From assembly GCF_014200455.1 (NCBI RefSeq), contig NZ_JACHBW010000011.1:1-64000 (forward strand): a stretch of DNA of 64,000 bases. Reading direction: 5' to 3'. The position numbers and the translations under genes are program-made. Positions within the stretch are counted from its first letter, which is position 1. Every line of letters starts with the position of its first letter. This document shows positions 43,234-53,441 of this stretch, piece after piece. Source of the stretch: Paraburkholderia bannensis. Lineage in GTDB: Bacteria; Pseudomonadota; Gammaproteobacteria; Burkholderiales; Burkholderiaceae. The notes beneath the pieces are model-generated. The model searched no databases. It was not told the origin of the DNA and saw only the letters and a program-made list of their open reading frames with translations.

Positions 43234-43461
43234 GCAGCCACGGCGGGCGACGCCGGTTCTCAGAAAAGGCCGCCGTGCCGGGCGTGCCGTGCCGGGGGCA
43301 ACGAAGCCTTCGCGCGACGTGCGCCGCGAGTCGAAAAGCACGTGGTCGTGCGTGAAAATGGCTGCGAATCGCTTTTCTCGTCTTCTTGATGTACCCGGCG
43401 ACTTGGGCCACGTACAAAAAACGATTCGATTTGTCTCCTCCGTGTTTCCGGATATGAATTC

Positions 43462-43490
43462 AGCCCGCACAATTGGCGGGCTTTCTCTTT
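43462..43490 (+). terminator. Rho-independent terminator after the lipoprotein gene
   Basis: AGCCCGC-ACAATTG-GCGGGCT followed by TTCTCTTT. A 7-bp stem, about 230 bp after the stop codon. The 311-bp stretch 43234-43544 around it contains no gene. Confidence 0.7.
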
Positions 43491-43544
43491 AACGGGCGCG
43501 CTTTGGGGCAGCCTACGGCGCGGCTGCCGCTCACGGTCGGATGC

Positions 43545-45008
43545 TCAACGACGGGTAATCAGTCGCACAAGATCGTCGCGCATTCCGGAAATGTCCAGCA
43601 CATGCTGCGCGCGCGTGAGTGCGACGTACAGCAGACGGATCTCGTCCTCCTCGGGAACCGGACTGCCATCGGCACCACGAAAGCGGAAGTCGTTCGCTAC
43701 CCTCACCCGCTTCCACTCCAGTCCCTTGGCCCGATGCACCGTTGAAATGACGTAATCCGCCAGCTGACCGGACGCACTGTGCTGCGCAAGCGATCGCAGA
43801 TAACCGGTGCCCAGTTCGTCGACGATCTGCACCAGCGGCACTAAATCCTGGCCGAACGGCGTGCGCGAGAACGCCTGCGCATCAGCCCAGTTTTCGAACA
43901 GGGAAAACGCCGCTGGCTTGAATGCGCGCTGCCCGGCCAGCAAGAGATCGGCGCCATCGGCGAACGCCGTGATCTCGGCGGCGCTCATCCTGATCGCCGG
44001 ACGGTGCCCGGCCTCCAGCCCGGCGGCCAGTTGCCAGATCGCCGTCACGTTCTTGCGGCACAGCACGGCATCGACCGGGGGCGCGATCGAAGGATCCTCG
44101 ACCAGCATGGAACCGATGGCGCTCTGACCGCGCAGCGGCACAGGCTCGCCGAGGCGGCTGAGCAGACGGCTGGCCAGTGCGGCGATGCTCGTGCCAAACC
44201 GGAACGATTCCGTGAGCGCGCATTCGGGAGCAGCGATCTGCGACATGGCATTGATCGCGCCACGCCACTCATAGATCTGCTGGTACGGATCGCCCACGTA
44301 GATCACCTGCGCGTGGCGCTGTCGCGCAAGCACGGACAGCATGACGGCGTCGCTATCCTGCGCCTCGTCAAACAGGATGAAATCGGCTTCGATCCGCGGC
44401 TCGGACATTGCCCAAAGCTTGAGCACGACGTCGGGTGAGACCGCACTGCGGGAGCCGGCCGCTACGCTCTCCTCCCAAAGCCGGCGAACCGCAGGCAGCA
44501 GCCAGGCGCGCAATTCGGCAGCAACCGCCTCGTCGATCTTTTCGTCAACCACCACGTGACGCACGTCCGGCTCCGTGTCGGCCGAACGGCAGAAGCGCCC
44601 GAGCGCATCGGCAATCAGACGTCCGGTCTCGAACGGCAGAATCTCCACGCGCCGCCCGGTCACCGTGCGCGCCTCGATTGCGCCGATACCGAAGCGCGCA
44701 GCCAGCCTATGCGGTGGCTCGGGTTCCAGATTGCCCCGGCTTCTGAGCTGCGCGTCGACTGCGGACCACGCATGAGCGTGCATCGTGCGCGAGGCGACGT
44801 GCGCCGGAAACCGGCGCGCCGCCGCATCCGCGATGGCACGATTGAATGCCAGATAGAGTCCGCGACGCCCTTCCAGCCGTTGCGCGACCAGACCAAGGGT
44901 CGAGGTTTTGCCAGCCCCCGCGTAGGCCTTGATCTTGAGGTTGCCGCCGCGGTGGGCGGCATCTACCGCGATAACCTGCTCTGCAGTCGGAGCGAATGCC
45001 CGGCTCAT
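43545..45008 (-). CDS. UvrD/Rep-like superfamily I DNA helicase
   Basis: 487 residues, short for the family (UvrD is about 720). Walker A AYAGAGKTSTLG at about 30-41, GLYLAFNRAIADAA (motif Ia), LFDEAQDSDAVML (motif II), VGDPYQQIYEWRGA (motif III), TESFRFG (motif IV) and VISTVHRAKGLEWKRVRVAN (motif V) are all present; motif VI (YVALTRAQHVLDI) closes the core. The 2B insertion is largely missing. Such compact helicases occur in plasmid, phage and island contexts and may act in repair or stress survival. The start at 45008 overlaps the small upstream gene by 4 bp. Confidence 0.9.
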   Translation of the reverse strand: MSRAFAPTAEQVIAVDAAHRGGNLKIKAYAGAGKTSTLGLVAQRLEGRRGLYLAFNRAIADAAARRFPAHVASRTMHAHAWSAVDAQLRSRGNLEPEPPHRLAARFGIGAIEARTVTGRRVEILPFETGRLIADALGRFCRSADTEPDVRHVVVDEKIDEAVAAELRAWLLPAVRRLWEESVAAGSRSAVSPDVVLKLWAMSEPRIEADFILFDEAQDSDAVMLSVLARQRHAQVIYVGDPYQQIYEWRGAINAMSQIAAPECALTESFRFGTSIAALASRLLSRLGEPVPLRGQSAIGSMLVEDPSIAPPVDAVLCRKNVTAIWQLAAGLEAGHRPAIRMSAAEITAFADGADLLLAGQRAFKPAAFSLFENWADAQAFSRTPFGQDLVPLVQIVDELGTGYLRSLAQHSASGQLADYVISTVHRAKGLEWKRVRVANDFRFRGADGSPVPEEDEIRLLYVALTRAQHVLDISGMRDDLVRLITRR

Positions 45009-45247
45009 GCCGATCCAACCGCCATACGCGGCTGGGCCAGCAAGGCATCGCGCTCCGCAGCGCGGGTGGCGCCCTCGCCGTCGACGCCGTCGCGTGCATT
45101 CATCCCGGCCCAGGCGACTTGCTGCGCTGTCGTCATGACAGCCAGGGCATTACGGATGATGTGATGGGCCATCCGCAGTTCATGGACGAGCAAACTTTTC
45201 TCCGCTTGCAGGGTGGCAATTTCGAGGTCTGCCGGATCAATGGACAT
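45005..45247 (-). CDS. Small helical protein coupled to the helicase gene
   Basis: 80 residues; MSIDPADLEIATLQAEKSLL with AGGA about 8 nt upstream. It is predicted to be helical throughout, with a coiled-coil-like N-terminus and conserved His/Met-rich stretch (MAHHIIRNALAVMTTAQQVA). No family was recognised. The overlap with the helicase start (ATGA) implies co-translation, so it may be a partner. Confidence 0.55.
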   Translation of the reverse strand: MSIDPADLEIATLQAEKSLLVHELRMAHHIIRNALAVMTTAQQVAWAGMNARDGVDGEGATRAAERDALLAQPRMAVGSA

Positions 45248-45628
45248 TGCAGTTCCTTCAGAGGGAGGACGGGTACGGCATTCTCGCATGCGCCTCGCTG
45301 TACATTGCGGCACGCTTTCTGCTCCGAGTGCCATGCGTCGCAGGACTACACGCTTCGCGTCGGCGTGACGTCTTGCAAGGTGGTGGTCATGGGCTACCCG
45401 ATCCATCGCCTCCATTCGTCAAACTCCGGCGTCGTGTCGATCCCGGCTCGCCCGTACAGCGCAACCGAAAGTTCTACAACCGTCCGGTTCTACCTGCCCG
45501 GAAGTTGCAAGGTGACACGCACCAAAGCATTCGATACTTGAGCGCGTGGCCACACTCGGTCAAGTGACGATTGAAGCATCGAGCACGGCAATACCTCACG
45601 CCTTCAGATATCTCAATGGAGCCACACA
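45248..45628. other. 381-bp divergent intergenic region
   Basis: It contains the starts of two opposite transcription units and an ACTTGA...TCAAGT pair about 20 nt apart around 45535-45567. No gene or clear promoter is recognised. Confidence 0.4.
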
Positions 45629-46132
45629 ATGAACGTTCTTTGGCGCTGCTTTACGATCGTCCATGCGCTCATGGCAGCCCTTTTCACTGTCGCGGCGCTG
45701 ATGCTGATTGCGATTGCCGCACGAACTGGATGGGCGGCGTTCGCGGGTCAGTGGGATCAGATGAGCGCGCAGTCCATCATTGAGGCGATAGGGCTGCTAG
45801 CCGGCGCTGTCGTCGCCATACAGATCGCCGAGACCATTGTGGAAGAGGAAGTGATCCGCGAGGCTGACGTCAGCGGACCGACACGTGTCCGGCGATTCAT
45901 GTCCCGCTTCCTCGTTGTAGTGGTCGTCGCGCTGGCCATAGAGGGCCTTGTTGCAACATTCAAGGCGCTACATCAGCAGCCATCCGAACTACGGTATGCC
46001 GCGGAGCTGATTGTTGCCACCGCCGCGCTTCTGGCAGCCTGGGGCGTGTTTGTTCACCTCAACCGCTCCGCGGAAGAGCTGGAACCGGAGGCGATGGAGA
46101 AAGCGAAGCGGGAGGACGCGAAAGTGCAATAG
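45629..46132 (+). CDS. Small membrane protein, unknown function
   Basis: 167 residues; GGAG 6-9 nt before the ATG. Four membrane helices (about 10-30, 48-66, 92-112, 128-146) with a charged cytoplasmic tail (NRSAEELEPEAMEKAKREDA). An EEEVIREADVSGPTRVRRF loop joins helices 2 and 3. It lies at the edge of the heat-shock cluster but is transcribed alone and followed by a strong hairpin. No function assigned. Confidence 0.6.
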   Translation: MNVLWRCFTIVHALMAALFTVAALMLIAIAARTGWAAFAGQWDQMSAQSIIEAIGLLAGAVVAIQIAETIVEEEVIREADVSGPTRVRRFMSRFLVVVVVALAIEGLVATFKALHQQPSELRYAAELIVATAALLAAWGVFVHLNRSAEELEPEAMEKAKREDAKVQ

Positions 46133-46397
46133 CTTCGATCGACCCGTGGGCCGCCCCGGCGATTTTCGATGGTTTCGACCGACGGCGGATCGCGGGCATG
46201 CCCGGTGCTGATGTTCTTCGGCCACGACCAATCAGGCGATGAACATGACTGTACATATTCCACTTTCGGCTACGACCGGCGCGCAGATCCTCGTGGCGTA
46301 ACCGGCGACGGCCCCGGACCCGAGGTGATGGTGGCCTCCACAGCGGTGGCAACGCGCACGATCCGCTCATCTGATCGGCCTCAGGAGTGCTGGAAAC

Positions 46398-46424
46398 AAA
46401 GCACCGGCGAGAGCCGGTGCTTTT
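46398..46424. terminator. Bidirectional terminator between a membrane protein and the small heat-shock operon
   Basis: AAAGCACCGGC-GAGA-GCCGGTGCTTTT: an 11-bp perfect stem with T runs on both sides (TTTTGATATT on plus; TTTGTTT on minus). It ends both converging units. The remaining sequence 46133-46542 shows no gene. Confidence 0.85.
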
Positions 46425-46542
46425 GATATTTCGGACAGGACAAACGGCAAGGGAAGCCGGGATCAGGCGCGAGGAAGACCACTGGGCGCGGCAGCCGCTC
46501 CCGGTACCCGGGTACGGATGGCGGATTGAGTGGCGCCGGAAG

Positions 46543-47112
46543 TCAGGCGATATCGATCGGGGTGCTGGCTGCCTGCACAGGCTCCGTTTTCGGAATGGTC
46601 AAAGTGAGGACACCGTTATCGAATTTCGCGAGGGCTCGACCTGGATCGGAGTACTCGGGCATCGGAATCGTGCGTTCGAAGCGTCCATAGGCTCTCTCCA
46701 GCCTGTAGCAACCATTTTCTTCCCTGTGCACATCCTGCTTCTTCTCGCCGCGCAGCACGATTGCACCGCCCTCGACGCTCACCTGTACGTCCTCGCGCTC
46801 AATGCCAGGCAGTTCAGCCGTAACGCGAAGAACCGGTCCTTCATCCACGACATCAATGCGGGGCTGAAAGCGCGAAGGACTGAAATCACCGAACCACCGC
46901 TCCAACGCACTGCGTCCGTCAACGGGATCGTGGATCAATTCCTCGATCGCGCGCCATGGTTCACGCAGCAACACCCGTGCAACGTCTGACAACGGGATTC
47001 TCGACTGCTCTCTTGCGTTTGTCCGAGAGCTTTCAAGCCGCTCGGCGTCGGACTCGCCCGTTCTCCCTCGCAGAAATTTGAAGGGATTCCATTTGTTCGG
47101 CTCAAGACTCAT
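46543..47112 (-). CDS. Hsp20-family small heat-shock protein, third gene of operon
   Basis: 189 residues with a long N-terminal region (about 1-85). The alpha-crystallin domain follows: VDEGPVLRVTAELPGIERED, VQVSVEGGAIVLRGEKK, ERTIPMPEY, KFDNGVLTLTIPKTE. This is the classic A-x-x-x-G-L C-terminal core (KFDNGVLTL). It binds unfolding proteins until DnaK or GroEL take over. It is more divergent than the other four copies and has no paralogue in the second cluster. It follows Hsp20 no. 2 after 154 bp. Confidence 0.92.
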   Translation of the reverse strand: MSLEPNKWNPFKFLRGRTGESDAERLESSRTNAREQSRIPLSDVARVLLREPWRAIEELIHDPVDGRSALERWFGDFSPSRFQPRIDVVDEGPVLRVTAELPGIEREDVQVSVEGGAIVLRGEKKQDVHREENGCYRLERAYGRFERTIPMPEYSDPGRALAKFDNGVLTLTIPKTEPVQAASTPIDIA

Positions 47113-47266
47113 GGTACAGGCCTCCAAAACAGGGGACGAAGATCGCAGGCAATTCGATCGCCGACCTGGTACCTGCGCCCCGCCCCGAAACACGCCTGGC
47201 GACGAACCCGGCATCAACGGAGCGGGCAATGCAGTGGAACAATGTTCGGACCTGCCGCGCAACTTG

Positions 47267-47680
47267 TTAATCCACGCTCACTTCGATACGGCGCGGCTTC
47301 GCCTGCTCCCGTCGCGGAATGGTCAGCTTGAGAACCCCGTCTCGCAACTGCGCATCGATGCCAGCAACGTCGAAGTCCGGACCGATCTTGAATGCGCGCC
47401 AGAAATGCGGGTGCCGCACTTCGCCGTGCTGGAGTCGCAAACCGGCTGGCGACGGGATGACGGCTTCCGCCTCGATGGTCAAACTGCCGTCCTGCACCCG
47501 CACATCCAGTTTTTCCCGGGGCACACCCGGCAGATCGGCAAATAGCGTAATGCCCTGGCTGTCTTCCAGGATGTCGACCGGCGGCGCGACCCGGGTTACC
47601 TGCCTGGCCGCCTGCGCACCGGTCGGCGCTGCGGTGCCGTTGCTGGACTGGCGAGGGGCGAGATCGGTGCTAACGTTCAT
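47267..47680 (-). CDS. Hsp20-family small heat-shock protein, second gene of operon
   Basis: 137 residues; AAGGAG 9 nt upstream of the ATG. Core: VDILEDSQGITLFADLPGVP, EKLDVRVQDGSLTIEAEAVI, DFDVAGIDAQLRDGVLKLTI, ending REQAKPRRIEVSVD. It is a close paralogue of the gene at 53922 (same length and nearly the same core). It lies 29 bp after Hsp20 no. 3 and shares its promoter. Confidence 0.94.
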   Translation of the reverse strand: MNVSTDLAPRQSSNGTAAPTGAQAARQVTRVAPPVDILEDSQGITLFADLPGVPREKLDVRVQDGSLTIEAEAVIPSPAGLRLQHGEVRHPHFWRAFKIGPDFDVAGIDAQLRDGVLKLTIPRREQAKPRRIEVSVD

Positions 47681-47709
47681 GAGTGACTCCTTATTGCTGG
47701 TTTCATGAA

Positions 47710-48147
47710 TTACTGGACTGAGATCGCACGCGGCCGGGAAGCCTCCAGACGTCCAATACTGATAGTCAGACATCCGTTTGTGTAACGCGCGGTGACCTTA
47801 TCGGGATCGGCATGCTCCGGCAGTTCAATGACCCGCCGGAATGCGCCCATGAACCGCTCCCGCGCATATACCCGGGCCTCATCGCCCTGCGCTTGCGCAG
47901 GCTTGCGTTCACCACTGATCGTCAAGAGTCCCTTGTCGATCGTGATATCGAGCCTGGAAGCATCGATGCCGGGAGCGAATGCGACGACTTCAACGCTGTC
48001 GTCCGTGCCGCCAATGTTGAGAAGCGGAAAGGTCTCGCTGCGCGTCGCGCGCAGGCTTGAGGGCAACCCTGGAAGAAGACTCGCTACCTGCCGTTGCAGC
48101 CGGTCGAACTCGGCGAGCAGGTCGTTGCTGAAGAAGGGATCGCTCAT
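47710..48147 (-). CDS. Hsp20-family small heat-shock protein, first gene of operon
   Basis: 145 residues. Start MSDPFFSNDLLAEFDRLQRQ; core VEVVAFAPGIDASRLDITID, GLLTISGERK, RYTNGCLTISIGR. It is a paralogue of the 53442 gene, and the two also share a promoter and about 140 nt of leader. A candidate temperature-sensing hairpin covers its ribosome site (see 48152-48197). Confidence 0.94.
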   Translation of the reverse strand: MSDPFFSNDLLAEFDRLQRQVASLLPGLPSSLRATRSETFPLLNIGGTDDSVEVVAFAPGIDASRLDITIDKGLLTISGERKPAQAQGDEARVYARERFMGAFRRVIELPEHADPDKVTARYTNGCLTISIGRLEASRPRAISVQ

Positions 48148-48151
48148 GGTC

Positions 48152-48197
48152 TGGCTCCTTGAAAACCGGGGCCGCCACGGAAGGACGAATGGAACCA
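48152..48197 (-). promoter_or_regulatory. Candidate RNA thermometer covering the Hsp20 ribosome site
   Basis: In the mRNA, UGGUUCC (48197-48191) can pair with GGAGCCA (48158-48152), which contains the Shine-Dalgarno GGAG; a 7-bp helix with one G-U pair. The same pair of arms occurs in the leader of the 53442 gene, although the loop sequence between them has diverged. Confidence 0.55.
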
Positions 48198-48283
48198 CGC
48201 GCTCCAGTCCGCCCGTCCGCAGGAAACCCGCAAACAAACAAATCGAAACACGCAGCGCTTATCGCGGCTGCTGGACGATCGTT

Positions 48284-48312
48284 AAAATAGCGCAAGAATG
48301 AAAAATTTCAAG
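48284..48312 (-). promoter_or_regulatory. Heat-shock (sigma-32-like) promoter of the first Hsp20 operon
   Basis: Minus strand CTTGAAA (48312-48306), then TATTTT (48289-48284) with a 16-nt spacer counted from TTGAAA. The -35 matches sigma-32 well; the -10 region is mixed sigma-32/sigma-70. It is conserved at 53277-53305. Confidence 0.6.
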
Positions 48313-48527
48313 GGGTGCCCGGAGCAGAGGTGTGCAGGCTGTGCACAAGGGCGCGCGCCCGCTCAATCGCAGGTACAAAAGAGACCATGGAACGCTCTTC
48401 TGGCTCTTGAATCTCGCCGGCGGAGCCCATAGATGGTGCCCCCTGAACAGCACAACGCGTCCGAAGGCGCGATCAGAGGCGCTTGCAGACACGCGCATGC
48501 ACGCACTCTTTTACCAGAGCGATACAG

Positions 48528-49565
48528 ATGATTCGCTACCCAGAAAACGATAAAGCCGGTGTCGCTAACGAGCAATCGATTCCGGATGCGCTTCAGGGCG
48601 ATGCCTTGCTGACCCAGCTTGTTGTGGAGCGGCTGAACCTTGGGATCTTCGTACTCGACCGTAACCTCAATGTTCTGTTGTGGAATCGGTTCATGCAGGA
48701 TCACAGCGGCGTTGACGCCGAAGACGTGATCGGCCGCCCGGTGTTTGAGCGCTTTCCCGAACTGCCGCGTGCCTGGCTTGAGCGCAAGGTTGAAAGCGTA
48801 TTCCAGCTTGGCGGCTTTGCCTTCAGCTCGTGGGAGCAGCGCCCCTACCTGTTCCGCTTCGATCACGACCGGCCCATTACGGGCGGCGTCGATTACATGC
48901 AGCAGGACTGTACCTTCATCCCGCTTCTGCGCGATCGCGAAGTGATCGCCGTGTGCGTGACGATCACCGACGTGACCCACGTGAGCGTGATGCAGCGAGA
49001 GCGCGAGGATGCCGTCTCCAGGCTGCGTGAATATGCCAACCGCGATGGTCTGACCGGCATAGGCAATCGCCGCTACTTCGAGACACGTCTGGCCGAGGAA
49101 TTCTCGCGCTGGCAGCGTTACGGCGGCGAGCTTTCGGTGCTGCTGTTCGATCTCGATCACTTCAAGAAAATCAACGACGATTTCGGCCACGTGGCCGGCG
49201 ACACCGTGTTGCGCACCATGGCGCAGCGTGTAGCGGGCGTGGTGCGAAAAGAAGACATCTTCGGGCGCTTCGGCGGCGAGGAATTCGCGCTGCTGCTGCC
49301 GGGCACGCCGCTCGACCATGCGACACACGTAGCCGAAAAAATCCGCCGCACGATTGGCGACACACCCGTGGAAGTTCAGGGCGAGGTTATCGCGGTGACG
49401 GCGAGCGTTGGAGTGACGTCCGTCAAACACGGAACGCCGGATCCGGACACCCTTATCAGTGACGCCGACGCTGCGCTCTATGACGCGAAGCGCCGCGGAC
49501 GCAACCTCGTCGTTGCAGGCTGCAAGCCCTGTCTATCTGGCTGCGAATCGGGAACCGCACCCTGA
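48528..49565 (+). CDS. PAS-GGDEF diguanylate cyclase
   Basis: 345 residues. An N-terminal PAS domain (about 35-155: LVVERLNLGIFVLDRNLNVL, WNRFMQDHSGVDAEDVIGRP) is linked by a short coiled coil to a GGDEF domain (about 180-340) with intact RFGGEEFALLLPG. RKED five residues before GGEEF is an inhibitory RxxD site, so the enzyme should be product-limited. It makes cyclic di-GMP. There is no membrane helix. It is divergent from the Hsp20 operon. Confidence 0.92.
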   Translation: MIRYPENDKAGVANEQSIPDALQGDALLTQLVVERLNLGIFVLDRNLNVLLWNRFMQDHSGVDAEDVIGRPVFERFPELPRAWLERKVESVFQLGGFAFSSWEQRPYLFRFDHDRPITGGVDYMQQDCTFIPLLRDREVIAVCVTITDVTHVSVMQREREDAVSRLREYANRDGLTGIGNRRYFETRLAEEFSRWQRYGGELSVLLFDLDHFKKINDDFGHVAGDTVLRTMAQRVAGVVRKEDIFGRFGGEEFALLLPGTPLDHATHVAEKIRRTIGDTPVEVQGEVIAVTASVGVTSVKHGTPDPDTLISDADAALYDAKRRGRNLVVAGCKPCLSGCESGTAP

Positions 49566-49620
49566 TGCGCTCGAAAGGGAACCGGGCGGCAGCCGGACTC
49601 GACGAGGTGATGGTCGGCAG

Positions 49621-50016
49621 TCAGCCCGTCGCGCACGAATGGTCGCGACATAAACATGGGATGCCTGAATGTTTCGACGCATATCGCAACGCGTCGTCCT
49701 TCGATCCAGGCTGAATCTCACACCAGAATTCCTGATGCCGTGCACCTAGACGGCGTGCTGCCTCATAGCGGTGGAAATGGCTGGCAAGCCAGAACTGACA
49801 GCCATCAAAGAAAACCTTCATGGCTGGATGCTCCGTGCGCATTGATCCACTGCGCACAGCGGCCATGGCGTGCTCCAGCGCAGCAGCATCCCGTATCCTC
49901 GCATCGGCAAGCTCCGGATTCACCGACAGTTGCAGAAACTTGAGATAGTCCAGACTGAGCACCCCATTGGGAAGTCGACCCGATGAGCGCGTGGGAAGAC
50001 CAGAAAAGCCGGACAT
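49621..50016 (-). CDS. ParB-like (Srx/ParB fold) protein, possibly truncated
   Basis: 131 residues. LQLSVNPELADARIRDAAAL, PAMKVFFDGCQFWLASHFHR and YEAARRLGARHQEFWCEIQP follow the N-terminal ParB/Srx fold, here with FHRYEAA in place of GHRRLAA. Full members of this group continue with a helix-turn-helix after DALRYAS; here the reading becomes unlike the family from GIPCLCRDH and stops. It is likely a C-terminally truncated copy of a DNA-binding regulator. It converges with the GGDEF gene. Confidence 0.5.
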   Translation of the reverse strand: MSGFSGLPTRSSGRLPNGVLSLDYLKFLQLSVNPELADARIRDAAALEHAMAAVRSGSMRTEHPAMKVFFDGCQFWLASHFHRYEAARRLGARHQEFWCEIQPGSKDDALRYASKHSGIPCLCRDHSCATG

Positions 50017-50053
50017 CGTGATGTTGATCAGGTGGAATAACTCACAGCCCGGC

Positions 50054-50308
50054 TCATTTATCAGCCATCAGATGCTTTATCACGAGTGCAGGGTCCGCGA
50101 TATCCAGAATCAACCGGCGAAGGACACGACGACGCATATGATCTTCGTCTAGAGTCCACGGCTCCCCCTTCTCGCTAAGATAGCCAGCGAGCAGCACTTC
50201 CTGATTGACCCCGGCCGGAAGGTTCAGGCGAGCCGCAAGCAGTCCCGCAATGACATCATCAATTTCAATGGTCAGCGGCTTCGAGTCGATGGAGAGTTCC
50301 AGTTTCAT
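50054..50308 (-). CDS. Small hypothetical protein downstream of groEL
   Basis: 84 residues from MKLELSIDSKPLTIEIDDVI (Met three codons upstream also possible). Alternating hydrophobic pattern at the N-terminus, basic helix near DHMRRRVLRRLILDIAD. Unknown. The groEL terminator lies just before its start, so it is not simply part of groESL; read-through or its own promoter would be needed. Confidence 0.5.
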   Translation of the reverse strand: MKLELSIDSKPLTIEIDDVIAGLLAARLNLPAGVNQEVLLAGYLSEKGEPWTLDEDHMRRRVLRRLILDIADPALVIKHLMADK

Positions 50309-50319
50309 GGTCGTCATCG

Positions 50320-50360
50320 AAAAAAAACGGCGCCGCATGACGGGGGCGACGTGCGACGCC
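50320..50360 (-). terminator. Rho-independent terminator of groESL
   Basis: Minus strand: GGCGTCGCA and TGCGGCGCC form a 9-bp stem (one G-U) and are followed by G and eight T. It lies 57-97 bp after the groEL stop. Confidence 0.85.
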
Positions 50361-50416
50361 GAATGGATTGCGCCGGCCGCGACTATTAGCCGGCGCATGC
50401 AGGAACTACAGTTGGG

Positions 50417-52039
<1,623 letters not shown>

Positions 52040-52114
52040 GTTTTTGCTCCGGGTAAAGTCGTTGACTCAACACGTCGCGAACGACCGCGCGGGTGTCCGC
52101 GACCGGTCGAAAGT

Positions 52115-52435
52115 TCAGGCGGCCTTGCGGGCGGCGCTGGCGTCGTCGGTGTCGAGGACGCCCATGACGTCCTCCTCGCGCATGACGAGCAGTTCCTCGC
52201 CATCGACCTTGACGGTCTGGCCTGCGTATTTGCCGAAGAGGACCCGATCACCAACCTTGAGCTGGAGCGCGCGAAGCGTTCCATCCTGCAGCAGCCGGCC
52301 GCTGCCGACCGCGATGACTTCGCCCTGTTCGGGCTTTTCTGCCGCCGAATCGGGAATCACGATGCCCGAGGCCGTCGTCCGCTGCGTCTCGATTCGCTTG
52401 ACGATAACCCGGTCGTAGAGGGGACGAATCTGCAT
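52115..52435 (-). CDS. groS: Co-chaperonin GroES
   Basis: 106 residues. MQIRPLYDRVIVKRIETQRT, the mobile loop TASGIVIPDSAAEKPEQGEV and VLFGKYAGQTVKVDGEELLV are typical. The ATG at 52435 was chosen because AGGAG lies 6 nt upstream; the other in-frame ATG at 52441 touches the AGGAG. The C-terminus is about 10 residues longer than usual (LDTDDASAARKAA). It is the first gene of the groESL operon. Confidence 0.95.
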   Translation of the reverse strand: MQIRPLYDRVIVKRIETQRTTASGIVIPDSAAEKPEQGEVIAVGSGRLLQDGTLRALQLKVGDRVLFGKYAGQTVKVDGEELLVMREEDVMGVLDTDDASAARKAA

Positions 52436-52544
52436 TCTCATCTCCTGAGCGATTAAAGGATCACCAATGAAGGAATCCGGCTGCGAGGCGCCGCAACGCG
52501 CACAGCGCTGCGGTACAGCCGTGCCAGAATCTGGCGGGAATCGA

Positions 52545-52572
52545 AGTAGGGGCGTTGCTCGCCTGCTTCAAG
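52545..52572 (-). promoter_or_regulatory. Sigma-32 promoter of groESL
   Basis: Minus strand CTTGAAG (52572-52566), 13-nt spacer, CCCCTACT (52552-52545), close to the sigma-32 consensus CTTGAAA-N13-CCCCATNT. It is 110 nt before groES. Confidence 0.75.
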
Positions 52573-52606
52573 GGGGTGTGAAATCGCCTATTTGTAACAA
52601 ATTGTT

Positions 52607-53245
52607 TCAATCCGGCAGCAGGATACGATGCACCGCACCAAGGCGATAAACCGTGCGGCCACGCCCTTCGCGGCGGCGTGGCACAGGCAGGACGGGACAC
52701 GGCGGCCGGCGACCACCATCGGGATCCACGGTATCGTCCGGTTCATTGAGCAAGCCCCACAGGCCGCCCTTGACCGGGCGGAAAAGCCAGCGCAGATAGC
52801 CGCTGCGCGCCGCAAGCTGCATCAGCTCGGCGCGATCCGTTTCGTCATCGAGAAGCCTCGTGTTGCACGCTTCATCCCCTTCGTAGTCGCCAAACGCCTG
52901 CCGGCAGGCAAGCGCCTCGGCTGCGCTGGCGCCGATGGTGTTGCAGCCGCGCCGCTCGATGCGCTCGATGTCCCACGCGCCGGATTGCCAGGCCGCATCC
53001 AGCAGCATGGCGTCCACGGTCTCGAAGTTGTGCCACGGTGCGTCGATCCGGACAACCGACACGGGAACCGGTCGCGGCGGGATCTCGATGCCCGGCAGGA
53101 CAAGCGGCGTGGCGCGCCGGAATCCGTGCCAGTGAAGTATTGCGATGAGTGGCGTATTCACCCGCGCCGCCGCCGTGACAGTGACCGCAAAGAGCGGCAA
53201 ACGCACGACGTCGATCTGCTCCTGAAGCCTGTCGAAAAGGTCCAT
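52607..53245 (-). CDS. Hypothetical protein, 212 residues
   Basis: Start MDLFDRLQEQIDVVRLPLFA at 53245. The N-terminal third is a helical/beta mix (VTVTAAARVNTPLIAILHWH, GFRRATPLVLPGIEI), then an acidic region (FGDYEGDEACNTRLLDDETD) and a basic proline-rich tail. No domain is recognised. It is divergent from the second Hsp20 operon, sharing a 196-bp control region with a heat-shock promoter, so a stress role is plausible but not shown. Confidence 0.6.
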   Translation of the reverse strand: MDLFDRLQEQIDVVRLPLFAVTVTAAARVNTPLIAILHWHGFRRATPLVLPGIEIPPRPVPVSVVRIDAPWHNFETVDAMLLDAAWQSGAWDIERIERRGCNTIGASAAEALACRQAFGDYEGDEACNTRLLDDETDRAELMQLAARSGYLRWLFRPVKGGLWGLLNEPDDTVDPDGGRRPPCPVLPVPRRREGRGRTVYRLGAVHRILLPD

Positions 53246-53276
53246 GAAACCTCCCGGTTGACATGTTGCAGGGCTA

Positions 53277-53305
53277 CTTGAAATTTCCGGTCCTTGCGCT
53301 ATTTT
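53277..53305 (+). promoter_or_regulatory. Heat-shock (sigma-32-like) promoter of the second Hsp20 operon
   Basis: CTTGAAA (53277-53283), then TATTTT (53300-53305) 16 nt after TTGAAA. It is the counterpart of the promoter at 48284-48312; about 170 nt from promoter to start codon are recognisably duplicated. Confidence 0.6.
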
Positions 53306-53394
53306 AAGCATCGCTCAGGCAGTCGCAATCAAGCGCTGCGTGTTTCGATTTGTTTGTCGGCGGGGTTTCCCACGGGCAGGCGGACTGGAGCGCG

Positions 53395-53438
53395 TGGTTC
53401 CATTCGTCTCGCGTGCGCGGCCCCGTTTCAGGGAGCCA
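53395..53438 (+). promoter_or_regulatory. Candidate RNA thermometer, second copy
   Basis: TGGTTCC (53395-53401) can pair with GGAGCCA (53432-53438), which includes the ribosome site four to ten nt before the ATG at 53442. The arms are the same as in the first Hsp20 leader. Confidence 0.55.
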
Positions 53439-53441
53439 GTC

